From Schistosoma mansoni (taxonomy: Eukaryota > Platyhelminthes > Trematoda > Strigeidida > Schistosomatidae): DNA of 64,000 bases. Below the pieces are notes generated by a model that saw only the letters and a program-made list of their open reading frames with translations, searched no databases and had not been told where the DNA came from. The stretch lies in assembly GCF_000237925.1 (NCBI RefSeq), contig NC_031497.1, positions 23,565,249 through 23,629,248 of the forward strand, written 5' to 3'. This document shows, one piece after another, positions 21,890 through 34,042 of this stretch; the first letter of the stretch is position 1; every line of letters begins with the position of its first letter. Both the position numbers and the translations under genes were made by a program.

Positions 21890-22890
21890 GTGCGCCTTAT
21901 CGTTTCCCAACTTCGAGATCAACAGGCTGAATTCCGTAAGGATCGATCGTATACAGACCAAATCGCAACTCTACAGATCATTATGGAACAATCAATGGAA
22001 TGGAATTCATCACTCTACATCAACTTCATTGACTACGAGAAGGCATTTGATAGCGTGGACAGGACCACACTATGGAGGCTTCTTCGACACTACGGCGTGC
22101 TTAAGAAGATAGTCAATATCACACGGAATCACCATGATGGATTAAACTGCCAAATCGTTCATGGAGGACAACTCACCGACTCATTTGAGGTAAAGACCGG
22201 TGTTAAGCAAGGTTGCTTACTCTCACCCTTTCTCTTCCTCCTGGTGATCCACTGGATTTTGAAGACGTCAACATCTAGAGGGAAGCACGGGATACAGTGG
22301 ACAGCTAGGATGCAGCTGGACGATTTAGACTTCGCAGATGATCTGGCTCAACTAACACACACGCAACAACAAATGCAGGAGAAGACAACCAGTGCAGCAG
22401 CCGCAGCAGTAGGTATCAATATACACAATCGGAAAATAAAGATTTTCCGATACAACACAACATGCACCAATCAAATCACACTTGACGGAGAAGATTTGGG
22501 GGATGTGAAAACCTTTACATATCTGGGCAGCATCATTGATGAACACTGTGGATCAGATGCAGATGTGAATGTGAGGATCTGCAAAGCAAGAGCAGCATAT
22601 TTATAACTGATGAGCATATGGAACTCAAAACAGTTGTTCACCAACACCAAGATCAGGATTTTCAACACAAATGTCAGGACAGTTCTACTGTATGAGGCGG
22701 AAGTCTGGAGAACTACGAAAGCCATCATTCAGAAGTTACGGGTGTTTATTAACTGTTGTCCACTCAACATACTTCAGATCTGTTGGCATGACAATATCAA
22801 CAAAAATATACTGTGTTGGCAATCTCGTGGTATCGAATGAATACCGAGACTTACCAAAGATTACAGGCAATAAGAGCAGAGCGTAAGAAA
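21890..22890 (+). mobile_element. RTE (SR2-type) LINE, reverse transcriptase half
   Basis: Covers the palm and thumb of the RTE reverse transcriptase: [33 protein letters not shown] and D-F-A-D-D-L. A TAA ends the long frame at 22606; the C-terminal part continues in other frames to about 22890. It lacks the endonuclease and 5' leader. Part of it is also found in unit B at 43219-43605. Confidence 0.85.
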
Positions 22891-23835
22891 GTTCGAACCA
22901 ACAAGATGGATAGCGGAACGAGAAGTGACTTTGATAAAGTTAAACAACAACGAGTACGGTAAAACAATTACTGGTACAATTGGTTATAATAATAATTGTT
23001 TCCATTATTCCAATCGTGTTCTCATCGAGAATAGTAGGTCACTACAAATCCTTTGTACTATATAGTCATTTGATTTGGAAGCAATAGCCTTGAAATTAAC
23101 TGTAGATGACCATGAGAAAACAAATATTCTATGACATACCATGGTCAACAATGAGAATTCGAATTACTTACCGATTTTAATCAGTTTTGTTTTGATTTTT
23201 TAATGACGCTCGTTGAATATCTCAACAGTTAATGGAGGTTGGCACTTCAGATAATGAGGTATGACATTATGTTTCTGATGTATCATTAGAATCATTGATA
23301 TGGTCTATATTGGTTGGCAAACAAAAGCGGGTGAAGTGGTCTATGAATGCTGCACTCCTCTTCCTAGAGAATATCTAGATATGTGGGAACAAACAGAAAC
23401 TCTTGAAGTCGAATATGAAAATCAACATGAAAATAGCATGAGTAAGTTGAGTTATAAGTTGTGAAACATCTTTCTAAACTCGTTTCAGGGAGTTCGTTAA
23501 CGTGATTCACTTCTTCAAACTATATAGTTTACTTAATCATCAGATGGATTGGTTTGTCTTCTTTGACGTCTCTTTAGAGTCTGATCGTGCAGTAACGCTT
23601 CTTGTTTTTCATGGTTCTGTAGGCAATTCAGTCAGTTTTCATATGAAAATGCAAATCTAATAATGTCACAACTTATCAATCTTCTTTTCTCACAAGTACA
23701 ATATTCCTCTGGTGCGATATATGAAGACGAAAAAGTAGAGGATTAGGAAAATGAACCACCTCTGTTAGAAGGTAGAAATGAAATGCATTTTGAATATATT
23801 TCCCAAACAACTAGTTCTTTCGCTGTACCATAATA
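22891..23835. other. no confirmed gene
   Basis: AT-rich. It holds one exon-like open stretch at 23290-23441 with good splice borders (see findings) but no recognised homology. Confidence 0.4.
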
Positions 23836-24375
23836 TTTTGCCCCCGAATGCCCTGGTACGGCCGAGAGTGAGGAGAGTACGCCCTCCCTCTCAAATTGCT
23901 CTCATATGGCCACGCGAACATATAGCCTCTAACAGGGAAGTCCTACTCACTGCCTTCTCACAGTGGCATTACTGTTGTTTACAAAATTGAGAGGACGAAA
24001 AGCGAATGTCCGGCGCTTTAACCGGGTCGGTGGACACGGCGAGTCCACTTAGGGGAGTTGGAAAACCCTGATTCCAAACCAGTGGTGCACATAGGCTCTA
24101 GTATCCTGAGGGAACAAATGGCGTATGAACCAATCGTTGGTCACCGACTACCATGAGACTGCATCTCCTCACGATGCTTCACTGCTTTGTGGATCAGACT
24201 TTTAAGTCAAAGGCTCCGGGTGTGGCCCCCTAAGAAACCCACCTGTTTCAGTTTGGGCATCTGGTCAGTATCATAGCCCTCACAGAAATCAAATGAGATT
24301 TGTGTGGCGCATATGTATCTGGTGCTTCCTTGTACCAATATATATGTGTTCAAATAAATAAATAAATAAATAACC
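23836..24375 (+). repeat. non-coding retroelement end with (AAAT)n tail
   Basis: A GC-richer block of about 540 bp in AT-rich DNA (GGGTCGGTGGACACGGCGAG, GAGGGAACAAATGGCG, GTGTGGCCCCCTAAGAAACC) that ends in CAAATAAATAAATAAATAAA. The composition and the short tandem tail point to the 3' end of a LINE or a SINE. No coding part is seen. Confidence 0.6.
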
Positions 24376-24856
24376 ATAATGTTTAAAAGCACTACGTCTA
24401 ATAAAACAGCCATTATTGGTGTGTAGGATGCGAACGTGGGTTTTGCGCTTACGTTGTGGATATGTAGATTTCTATACTCTGTATTAATTTATTTTTAAGG
24501 TATAACTTTGTCGTAATTCGTTTTTGTTTAGTATCAGAAGTTTTAAGGTTGTCAAAGTGGATGGTTTTGGTTCGCAATATAGAAATTCAATAACGATGAT
24601 TAGTGCGAAGATTACTCACTAGAAAATGGAAAATGAGTAGTATAAAAATTTAGTCATTCATTAAAGTAGTGGTTTTAAAAAGGACTCCAATATAAAATTC
24701 AGTGATATTAGCAGACAAGGCAATAGGTTATACATACAAATGAACCAGGGATTGGAACATGAGCCAAATCGGACCACAAATCTTTATTTAGGCTCATATG
24801 TAATTCATGCTGACTTTCAATACATAAGTGATAAACAGGCACTAACATTGGTTGGA

Positions 24857-24992
24857 ATAATTTTTTCTGGTTAGCGTTTTTTTAGCGAGTTAGCTTTTCT
24901 ACGGTATGGGGTCGCTAACTCCATGCCCAACTCTCCTCCTTTACCCGGGCTTGGGACCGGTAGTAAATCTAGAAGAGCTACAGGCAGAGTTA
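24857..24992 (-). mobile_element. RTE 5' leader fragment
   Basis: Reverse complement of the RTE leader seen at 60902-61030: CTGTAGCTCTTCTAG, ACCGGTCCCAAGCCCGGGTA, AAGGAGGAGAGTTGGGCATG and CGCTAACCAGAAAAAATTATTCC. No coding part follows. Confidence 0.8.
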
Positions 24993-26442
24993 CTATCAAT
25001 GACAGTACACTAATAAAAACGCATATTGGTAATTCATATAGCTTAACAGATGCTTAAAAGATATGTTGATTTGCAAAGCTTTATGCGTGTTCATACAAAG
25101 GTTTCTATGTTAGTAAATATATAAGAGGTCTGTACAAGCAGTTGTGAAAGTTTTATTTGTAGTGAAGCCTCATTTGATCAACTATCTATACATTGCAACT
25201 GGTTATCTATTTTAACTATGATTGGAAACCATATTTACAACTACTGACATTAATCGATCACTTAAATGTGTGTAGTTGTCTGAAGTTTAGACTGATTTCA
25301 AGAATTTCAGATGCTAAGCAGTGGCGATCGACAATTACATGTGTAATTCACTATTGAACATTTAGCACAAAAACACCCAATAAACACCTCCATTCATTTG
25401 TAATGTGATGATTGTGAAACTAGTAGAAAATCTTGACAACATAAGATGACTTTTTTTTGAGCCTGAAAGTTAACAGCTGATCACAAGTACTACGTTTCTA
25501 TGTTATGTTAATGCTGTTTAGATTTGAGCTACCTGTGGTGATTTGTTAATTATGAAACCAGTAAGCGCCAGTTAATCATGCTTTTTATATTTATCATTCA
25601 TTTGATATTTATCACAACCTGTTAGTTGAATGTTTCTCCCTATTTCTATTGATGCTTTTCCCGACATTCGCATTTCAGTCAGGTCAACCATCGAATCTTC
25701 ACAAAATAACCCGTTGATGCAAGAAATCTTAAAATCAAAACAAGAAGCCATTCAGCAATGTACCTTGCTATTATTGTAAGGACAATTTAAACAAGAAAGT
25801 TTCTGAATTTCAAAATTTGAGGCCTTAATGATATTTGAAATATCTCATGGCATAACAAACAGGTATGAACATCTTCTACACACTTATATCTGAAATAATT
25901 CGCAAAATGAATGGTCAATTAATAATCTATAACAATGAACTATATGAAGTCAGTAATGTTAGTTAGGCGAAACTGATCAACATCGAATTTGGAAGTTATT
26001 GCAAACAAATGAATTTACGATGAACAACACTTGATGCGAGGACAAACTACCAGGAACGGTGAACAAATACTAATAAAGTAAATAGATGGAAATCACTGTT
26101 TGTAACACGTGTAAATACTTAGGTATATCAGAAGAGACAATAAGGAGTTACAACAAGTAACCCTGCCATCTGAATCATGAACTAATTGCTCTTAGAAAAG
26201 AACGAAGATTGTTCTTAAAAAATACTGTTAGGTTCTCTTTGTAGCTTTGTTATAAAAACAAAACTGGTTACAAATGATGAGAATATAAGGTAACAGGAAA
26301 TGAAAGACACAAGCATAATTTAAATGTCAGTCTTCAGTTTAAATGAATAAATAATTTATTCATTGAATAATTATGTTTATACATTTGACATTTACCGTTA
26401 GAGTTAGAGATGAAAACGATATTATTTGACACTTTCAGTTGG
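24993..26442. other. no gene seen
   Basis: AT-rich. 25360-25580 matches 43611-43870 and marks the right end of duplication unit A. Confidence 0.5.
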
Positions 26443-26559
26443 GCAAACACTTTCAAAAACGAGTTCATCAATCACCAATTGCTTAATTTTTTTCACATAC
26501 TTAAATTTCGAAAAAAAGGTGGTAAGGGGTCTAAAGTGCGGTGAAATTAATGTCAACCA
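26443..26559 (+). mobile_element. solitary MULE right end
   Basis: Matches the last 120 bp of the MULE at 15222-19774 (CACTTTCAAAAAC, ATCACCAATTGCT, TTTCGAAAAAAAGG, AATGTCAACC). No left end or transposase is near, so it is either a truncated copy or one end of a small non-autonomous derivative. Confidence 0.7.
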
Positions 26560-27312
26560 GCTATTTTCATTTGTACTATAAGTGTATTAAAAGAACGAAC
26601 CAACAAGAACTCATCTGCCTTAACATTCTTATTGTTCACATATGCTTGTGAACAGAAGGAATATACTCGAAGTTCTCCTTAAAACATCTAACCCCTTTAT
26701 AAGTCAAACGAAATGGAATACTAATCGAAAGGCGATCCAATGAATATAAATTCTATGTAATAGTACTTCCGAAATATGTAAAGTATTCTGAAATCGCTTT
26801 TATATACTTGTGACCGACAGGTGGATGATGGACTACCTATCTCATTCCGTTGTTAGGTGATATACGATTACGTGTAGCTGTAAATAAAAGTGATTAGTAC
26901 TGGGTTATTGCAGTCATTTCAGGATATACCATCAGCTTATCACAAAGGGTAATTTATTACAAAAGTAACTAGATTCCATCACGGAGTATCACGAACAAAT
27001 TGATCACTATATCATGAAACCCATGGTGGTTTCTTATGAAAATAGTATAGATACCTAGGCCAGTTAGCAACACCGGTCCACCCCTCTGTTTCGCTGTAAA
27101 TATGAAGAAAAGTAGTTAATGTTCAGCAAACTATTTGCTATACACAATTTCTAACACTGAACGTAAAGCCGTCTCAACGTTACCATAAATTATGGTTATA
27201 TATCCGAGTTGATCGTTGTTCTGCATAGGAATCACTTGTGATCATCAAGTCACTCCGTCGGTAGTCTCTTTCGTCGTTTAGATGAACAATGAAGAACGAA
27301 TGAACGCACAAA

Positions 27313-29481
27313 AACTCCGCCTGTAGCGCCTCCGGGGGCTACTGCCGGTCCCGAGCCCGGGTAAAGGAGGAGGGTTGGGCATGGGGTTAGCGAACCCATC
27401 CCGTAGAAAATCAACTCGCTAAAAAACGCTAACCAGAAGTAATTATTCAAACCATTTAAACTCTGCCCTGAGAGTTGAAGGAATAATTATGACGTCTCAT
27501 GATGAAAGCCGAGTTCCTCTGGAAGTCATGAGGCCGATGTACTTTTTAACAACTAGAGGTACATGGAATGTCCGGACAATGTGGGAGACCGGCAGAGTCT
27601 TCCGAATTGCTGCAAAAATGAGAAAATACAACTTGGAGGTGCTTGGAATCAGTGAAACACATTGGACGAAGGTTGGACAACAACGACTATCTTCAGGAGA
27701 ACTTCTGTTATACTCCGGTCATGAAGAAGAAAATGCCCCACATACACAAGGAGTGGCATTGATGCTGTCCAGAAAAGCACAAAATGCACTTATTGGATGG
27801 GAATCTCATGGACCAAGGATCATCAAAGCCTCCTTCAAAACAAGGAAAGAGGGCATTACAATGAACATCATCCAATGCTATGCGCCTACCAACGACTACG
27901 ATGAAGACGCTTAAGACCAATTCTACGATAGACAGCAATCGATCTTCGAGAAATTCCCAACCAAGGATCTGACCATTCTGATGGGAGATCTCAATGCTAA
28001 GGTTGGAATGGACAACACTGAATACGAAGACGTCATGGGACGACATGGATTGGGAGAAAGGAACGAAAATGGTAAGAGACTTGCAAATCTATGCGCATTC
28101 AACAAATTGGTTATAGACGGCACGATATTCCCACACAAACGCATACACAAAGCTACATGGATCTCACCGGACCACACCACAGAGAACCAGATAGATCACA
28201 TCTGTACCAACAAAAAATTCCGAAGGTCAATGGAAGATGTGAGAACCAAGAGAGGAGCTGACATAGCTTCAGATCACCACCTGGTTGTGGCCAAAATGAG
28301 ACTGAAGCTAAAGAAAGACTGGACAACTTGACAAACAGCACTATAAAAGTCANNNNNNNNNNNNNNNNNNNNNNNNNNNNNNNNNNNNNNNNNNNNNNNN
28401 NNNNNNNNNNNNNNNNNNNNNNNNNNNNNNNNNNNNNNNNNNNNNNNNNNNNNNNNNNNNNNNNNNNNNNNNNNNNNNNNNNNNNNNNNNNNNNNNNNNN
28501 NNNNNNNNNNNNNNNNNNNNNNNNNNNNNNNNNNNNNNNNNNNNNNNNNNNNTAGGAAAAGAGATATTTGATACGTTACCAATATATCGAGAGGCTTTCG
28601 TTATTAACTGACTATTGAAACGTAGGAGCTGTGTCCCACGCCGAGTTGCAACGTGATCTGGTACGGATGCATGACCGAAAGCCTTCAGTTAAACAAGTCC
28701 ACTTAAACAACGTGTTCAGCATCCAATGTCGAACACTTAGAAAGCTATTGATTTTGGGGAATTATTTACAGCTACAGCCTCATTATTCACAAGGGAAAAA
28801 GCAAGATTCTCAAATTCAACACGAAGAATACTAACCCAATCACACTTGATGGAGAAACTCTGGAAGAGGTGGAAACATTCACGTAACTGGGGAGCATCGT
28901 TGATAAACAAGGAGGATCGGATGCAGACGTAAAGGAGAGGATTAACAAAGTAAGGGCAGCATTTCTACAATTGAAGAACATATGGAACTCAAAACAATTG
29001 TCAACTAATTTCAAAGTGAGAATCTTCAATACGAACGTCAAGACAGTCCTACTGTATGGAGCTGAAACGTGGAGAACTACCACATCCATCGTCAAGAAGG
29101 TACAAGTATTTATAAACGGTTGTTTACGCAAAATACTCAACATTCACTGACCGGATACTATCAGCAACAGCGTTTTATGAGAGAGGACAAACCAGCTTCC
29201 ATCTGAAGAAGAAATTAGGAAAACACGTTGGAAGTGGATAGGACACACATTGAGAAAATCACCAAACTGCATCCTGAGGCAAGCCCTAACGTGGAATCCT
29301 GAAGGGATACGGAAATGAGGAATTTCAATGATTACACTGCGTTGAGAACTGGAAGCAGATATGAAAACTATGAATGTTAACTGGAATGAACTGGAAAGGA
29401 AGGCTCAGGACAGAGTTAGATGGAGAATGCTGGTGAGCGGCGTATGCTCCTGGTCGAGGGGTAACAGGCGTAAGTAAGTAA
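27313..29481 (+). mobile_element. RTE (SR2-type) LINE inserted in unit B
   Basis: Begins with the RTE leader (CTCCGCCTGTAGCG) and ends GTAACAGGCGTAAGTAAGTA. The endonuclease is open from 27489 to 27914 ([15 protein letters not shown]) and again 27981-28331 (G-D-L-N-A-K-V-G; S-D-H-H-L), with one break at 27912-27914. After a gap, the C-terminal part is seen from about 28760 with stops. Flanks GAACGCACAAA (27302-27312) and GAACACACAAA (29482-29492) look like an 11-bp target duplication with one mismatch. Unit A has no insertion at the matching place near 3555. Confidence 0.85.
28353..28552. other. assembly gap (200 N)
   Basis: Fixed-length gap inside the RTE copy. The roughly 200 bp after it (28553-28757) do not match RTE, so the join may hide a rearrangement or misassembly. 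Confidence 0.99.
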
Positions 29482-29549
29482 GAACACACAAATATCTGTG
29501 ATAACTAGTGTGAACAATGAATGTCGGCAAAATTATTTATGAAGTAACT

Positions 29550-31430
29550 TTCTCAATTTCACTTACTTGTATTATACGTCAAATCGTTGCATAACACTTC
29601 AGTATATTTTCGTTACAATTTATTCTGTTGTTAAGTCGCAAAGCAAACTTCAATCAGAATTCCATCTTCTAAATTAAACTCTGAAGACCTCGTTCTGACG
29701 TGACAAGACAAATATGTCATACTGAGAGCAATCAGCTTATAAAAATTTAATTCACACATACAGTTAGTGATTTTAAACCTTGTGTTGTTTATCTATGTGT
29801 TAGGTTTTCCCTCTCTTCACCATATAATATTCTGCTCAACATATCCTGTACCGTTAAGCATGTAGAACACGGTTAATTGTGAATAATTTTAAAAGATCTG
29901 TTGTGTATGGAAACTCGAAGCATCGACTGATAACCAAAATTCTTGGACCTACTTATTTACGCATAAGTAAACGTTGCGTGACAAGGAAGTGATTTTGTGG
30001 ATTTTTCTTGATAACTACCTCTCACTTAAAACAATGTACAAATACTTTCAACGTTGATGATGACTCCTTTTACTCCGTAAATGAATGAACCCAGACTTCT
30101 AGATCTAAATGATTTTTGTATTTCATACAACATAACTTCTATAAATATTATTCACATTTTAATCCACTCCTAGAATAATGCAATTTTATTCTGAACAGTG
30201 TTAACATCAATCATAAACTTAGATTGAAATGAATTCTGCGGCGATGAACACTATGCATCCCTATGAATGGTTCTACCGTAAACTACAAATTCAGATACAG
30301 TATACTTGAACCCAACCCTTTATGAAATTGGAGAGTCAAAGTTGACTTGATATTTGTCTTCATATAATTAAATCAACCATCGTTTGCACACTCTGATGCT
30401 ATCTAGTAAGTAGATCTCCTCAATTTTATTATACATAACTTTATCAAATAAGACACTGCTTCATCGTTACTCTTAGTTCTTATGAAGTACTTGTAAGTTC
30501 TTGAAACTTTTAAAAAATTTGTCAATCTGTGAGTGAAGTAAAAGCGATAGTACTATGTTCTGATTTATTAATAATAATAATTATTATTATTACCTCTACT
30601 CCGATCCTCTCTTTGAAAATAATCACACTCATAAATACATTTCATTCCACTGATGAATTTTCAAGAACATACATTGTTCAGTCATTACTTTTACTCAACA
30701 TGTTTACCAACCATCTCTCCTGATTGATATTTTACAGTTACATTATTCGCAGTTGATTTGATTAATCTGAATAATATCTATGTAAATTAGTAGGTCAAGA
30801 AACATATTAACACATGCGCGACGATACGTCTGTCACAGTGTCTTTCGGTTGCTGTCCTGTGTTCCTTGTTTCCCCTATTTTCTTCTCCAGTTGATTACGA
30901 GTAATATGTAACGTCAAGGGAATTGGCCTTCGATACTCTATATATAATAATAATCATATATTCTGAAAATAATGTTTACAGAATTCACACCAGTTTACAG
31001 GCATGATCAGATTGATAAAAAAAGCAACATTTAATGTGGAGAACAAACATGAAATATAAGATTGTTTTATGTTTACTGGTTCAGTAATTGATAAGTAGGT
31101 TATATATGGCATATATCACAGCAAGCCAATACAACACCAGGGAACTTGTCATTTTTTTCTTAAGTGGATAGCCTGATGATTTATGAACGTATTTCTCCAA
31201 GGTTATTTCCAGTGCCATAGCGAGTTATTGATAAATATCTACAACTAGAGAAAGTAAGATTAAAGCAAAGAGCACGGAACAACAAAACAATGATTGCCAA
31301 AATATGCCGATCAGGTTACCATTATTCATGTTAGATGTTATTCAAACATGTTAGAATTGCTAGTGACAGTGTTAATGTAAAGTGATAGCAAGTAAGTGGT
31401 TAAACATTTAAAGTTCCTATATTCTGACTT
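29550..31430. other. no gene seen
   Basis: From 30085 to 30950 it matches 7130-7925 of unit A. It includes a short AAT/ATT microsatellite near 30568-30592. No coding signal. Confidence 0.5.
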
Positions 31431-31435
31431 GTGAA

Positions 31436-33345
31436 TTAAGATACAGTTACAAGCGCTAGAGCATTTAATGCATTTTCAGAGGAGCAATATGCATTAATGG
31501 AGCGAACAAATATTGATAGAGAGTTTAACGTACGGATAGTTTGTAGTAGATTAATCCAGAGACTAGAAAACTTATAGGTAAAGTAATTCATATAGAGAGA
31601 AGATCTGGAATATGTTTGTTTCGCTAAAGACAAGGAGTTACGAATGTCGTAATGTGAAGCTTCAGCATATTGAATCGCCTGGTTGGATGTGAAGGATAGT
31701 TTGTTAAGTATTTTGAAAAAGAAGATAAGGTTAAGTTTGAGTCTCCTCTTCCATAAAGAGTCAAGCCTGAGTTTATTACACCTAGAATTATATGTCAAGG
31801 CACTATCAGTTCCAAGAGTACGAAGTGTAAATCGTCTCTGTACTGATTCCAGCCTCAATTTATCCTTCATGCGCGCGCTACTAAGAAGAAACGCTCAGTA
31901 TTCGAGGAGTGGTCGAACACAAACTTTGTACATTAGAATACGAGATTCGTTGTTATGAAGGTTCCGAGTTATGTAACCTATAAGGCGTTGAGACTTGGAA
32001 GTTTGTTTCATCATGTGTTCAGTAAACGACAAGTCGTCGGAGTACCTAAGTCCTAGGTCTACTACTATTTGTAACCTAGATATCACTTCACCATTTATGG
32101 TAAGATCGAGGTTGAGTGATGTATCACCGAAGCATAACCATCCACATTTAGCTATATTAAGCTCCAGTTGCCATTTCGAGCACCACTGTGTTTCTTTGTT
32201 AAGCTCCGTGCTGATGCAATTTCGAATATTGCTCAGCTCACGTGGAGAAAATGAATACACCACTTTAAGACAGTTAGCATACAAAAGGGACTTACCCACA
32301 CTAAAACACTCACAAATATCATTAATGAAAACTAAAAAGAGCAAAGGGCCTGAAACACTACCCTGAATTACCCCACTTCTAACAGGGATGGTATTCAACA
32401 ATGACGAGTTGATTTTAAACTATTTAATGTCGATTGCTGAGGAAGGAATCAAACCAGGCTAGTAACGGGTTTTGGACCCCATAAGATGCGAGAAGTTGGT
32501 GGTTGACCATATCGAAGGCCTCAGAAATGTCGAGGTATAGCACCAATACTAGATATCCTTGGCTACGAAGAGCATAGACTAAATTAAAGAAGTCAAAGTG
32601 ACATGTCATGCAGGATCGATTTTTTAAGAAATCCATGTTGCGTATCATTGATAACTTCTTCAGTCAATAAATAGTTGGATAGTTCGTCACTAATAATTTC
32701 TTCATAATCCTAGAGATAACTGGAGTAATATTTATCGACCGATAGTTGTTCATGTCAGTCTTATCTCCAGATTTGTAACGTGGTATGATGTACGCGGTTT
32801 TCCAACGGTCAGGATAAGAGCCTGATTCCATAGAGGAAGTAAACAGCTTAAGGAGAAGAAGTAGAATATCTGGACCACCATATTTGTAGAGAAATGATAA
32901 AATCCCGTCTGCTCCGTGACCTCTCGAAACCTTGAGGTTATTTAAGGCCTTACTAATTTTCAGGCATGTGAAGGAGATAGATTTTATTGAGTTACCAGTC
33001 ATGCATATAACTCTTGAAACATAGCCATTTATGGATTCTTTGCCATTTGCAAAATTACGACTGACAAGGTCTGCTATAGTTTTAGAGTCATATATAAAAA
33101 TGTTATTATGCAGGATGCATGGTATATCAACCTTTTGAGTTGATTTAGCGCGTTTATTGAAAAGGTATATCAACCTTTTGAGTTGATTTAGCGCGTTTAT
33201 TGAAAAGGAGGATTAGGTTTTGCACTTTAGAGCTAGTACTTAGTGCTACTAGCTCTTCATTGACGGCTTTTAACCTATGTTTCTTTTTAATTTGATTGAA
33301 AATTATTGTTATTTGTGTAACTGCCGTGAAGTCGTTAGATTTCAA
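31436..33345 (-). mobile_element. CR1/Jockey-like LINE, 5'-truncated and decayed
   Basis: Minus-strand frames together show a reverse transcriptase: G-A-D-G-I near 32930, W-K-T-A-Y-I-I-P-R-Y-K-S-G-D-K, Y-R-S-I-N-I-T-P-V-I-S-R, Y-L-D-I-S-E-A-F-D-M-V-N-H (motif A), G-V-I-Q-G-S-V-S-G-P-L-L-F, and Y-A-N-C where the catalytic Y-A-D-D should be. The thumb and C-terminus run to 31436. Frame changes near 32410, 32655, 33160 and 31880 and the lost Asp pair show it is dead. It lies at a point that is uninterrupted in unit A (about 7915-7925), so it inserted after the duplication. Confidence 0.85.
33122..33207 (-). repeat. 43-bp exact tandem duplication inside the LINE
   Basis: The 43-bp unit beginning GTATATCAACCTTTTGAG occurs twice head to tail (33122-33164 and 33165-33207) without mismatch. 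It shifts the LINE reading frame. Confidence 0.9.
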
Positions 33346-34042
33346 ATAACGTTTCTTTAGGCATCTTAGTTTATTACGATATTTAGTAGAATGTCCTTAA
33401 ATATATCCAGTATACAATTTGTTATTACTTTTCAAAAAAAAGAGAAAAAGGCTGCATCCAACTTGTTTTGGTCATATGCCCGGCGTTTTATCACGTGATT
33501 TTTCCACCAATCGAAATACCTATTTCCCAATCTTAGCACTGTGCCGACAAATGACGTACGACGGTTATGAGCAGTCTAGCATCCTTATTAGTCCCTTGTC
33601 CGCCTAGTCCTTCCAGTTGAGTCCAGAACATCAATTACAGCTTCTGCTATGCGAATCATTTATTTCAAGCATACTCAGTTTATATACCAGATAGACAAAC
33701 CACATAACACCATAAAATAGGAAATAATATTTGTGCATTATCAGGTCAAATGTGGCTGTGAACGTGGGATACAGTAATCAATAAGCTGAGTATAATTTAA
33801 GAACAGTAATTTGTATAATGATTATCCATAGGACAAAAGGAAGCTCATGATAATAGGAATATACATATACACAATCAGGTTACAGAACAGTTAAACAATA
33901 AGAAGACATATAGAACAATAGTCCGTTAATAGGTCCCGGAAGATTCCTGTACTTACATCTTCACTAGGATATAACACAATTTGTTTATTTATTTCTTTTT
34001 TTCATTGCATACAACCATTTGTTTTCGTCAATCAAATCATCT

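Larger units (their letters stand above)
3002..25580 (+). repeat. tandem segmental duplication, unit A
   Basis: Collinear with 26768-43870. Matching blocks by position: 3002-3620 with 26768-27301 plus 29482-29550; 7130-7925 with 30085-30950; 7925-9780 with 33385-35410; 9830-10060 with 35450-35670; 10870-12995 with 36905-39060; 13020-13440 with 41082-41900; 20720-21880 with 42080-42990; 25360-25580 with 43611-43870. Breaks between blocks are transposon insertions or deletions. The unit carries one complete protease gene. Confidence 0.85.
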
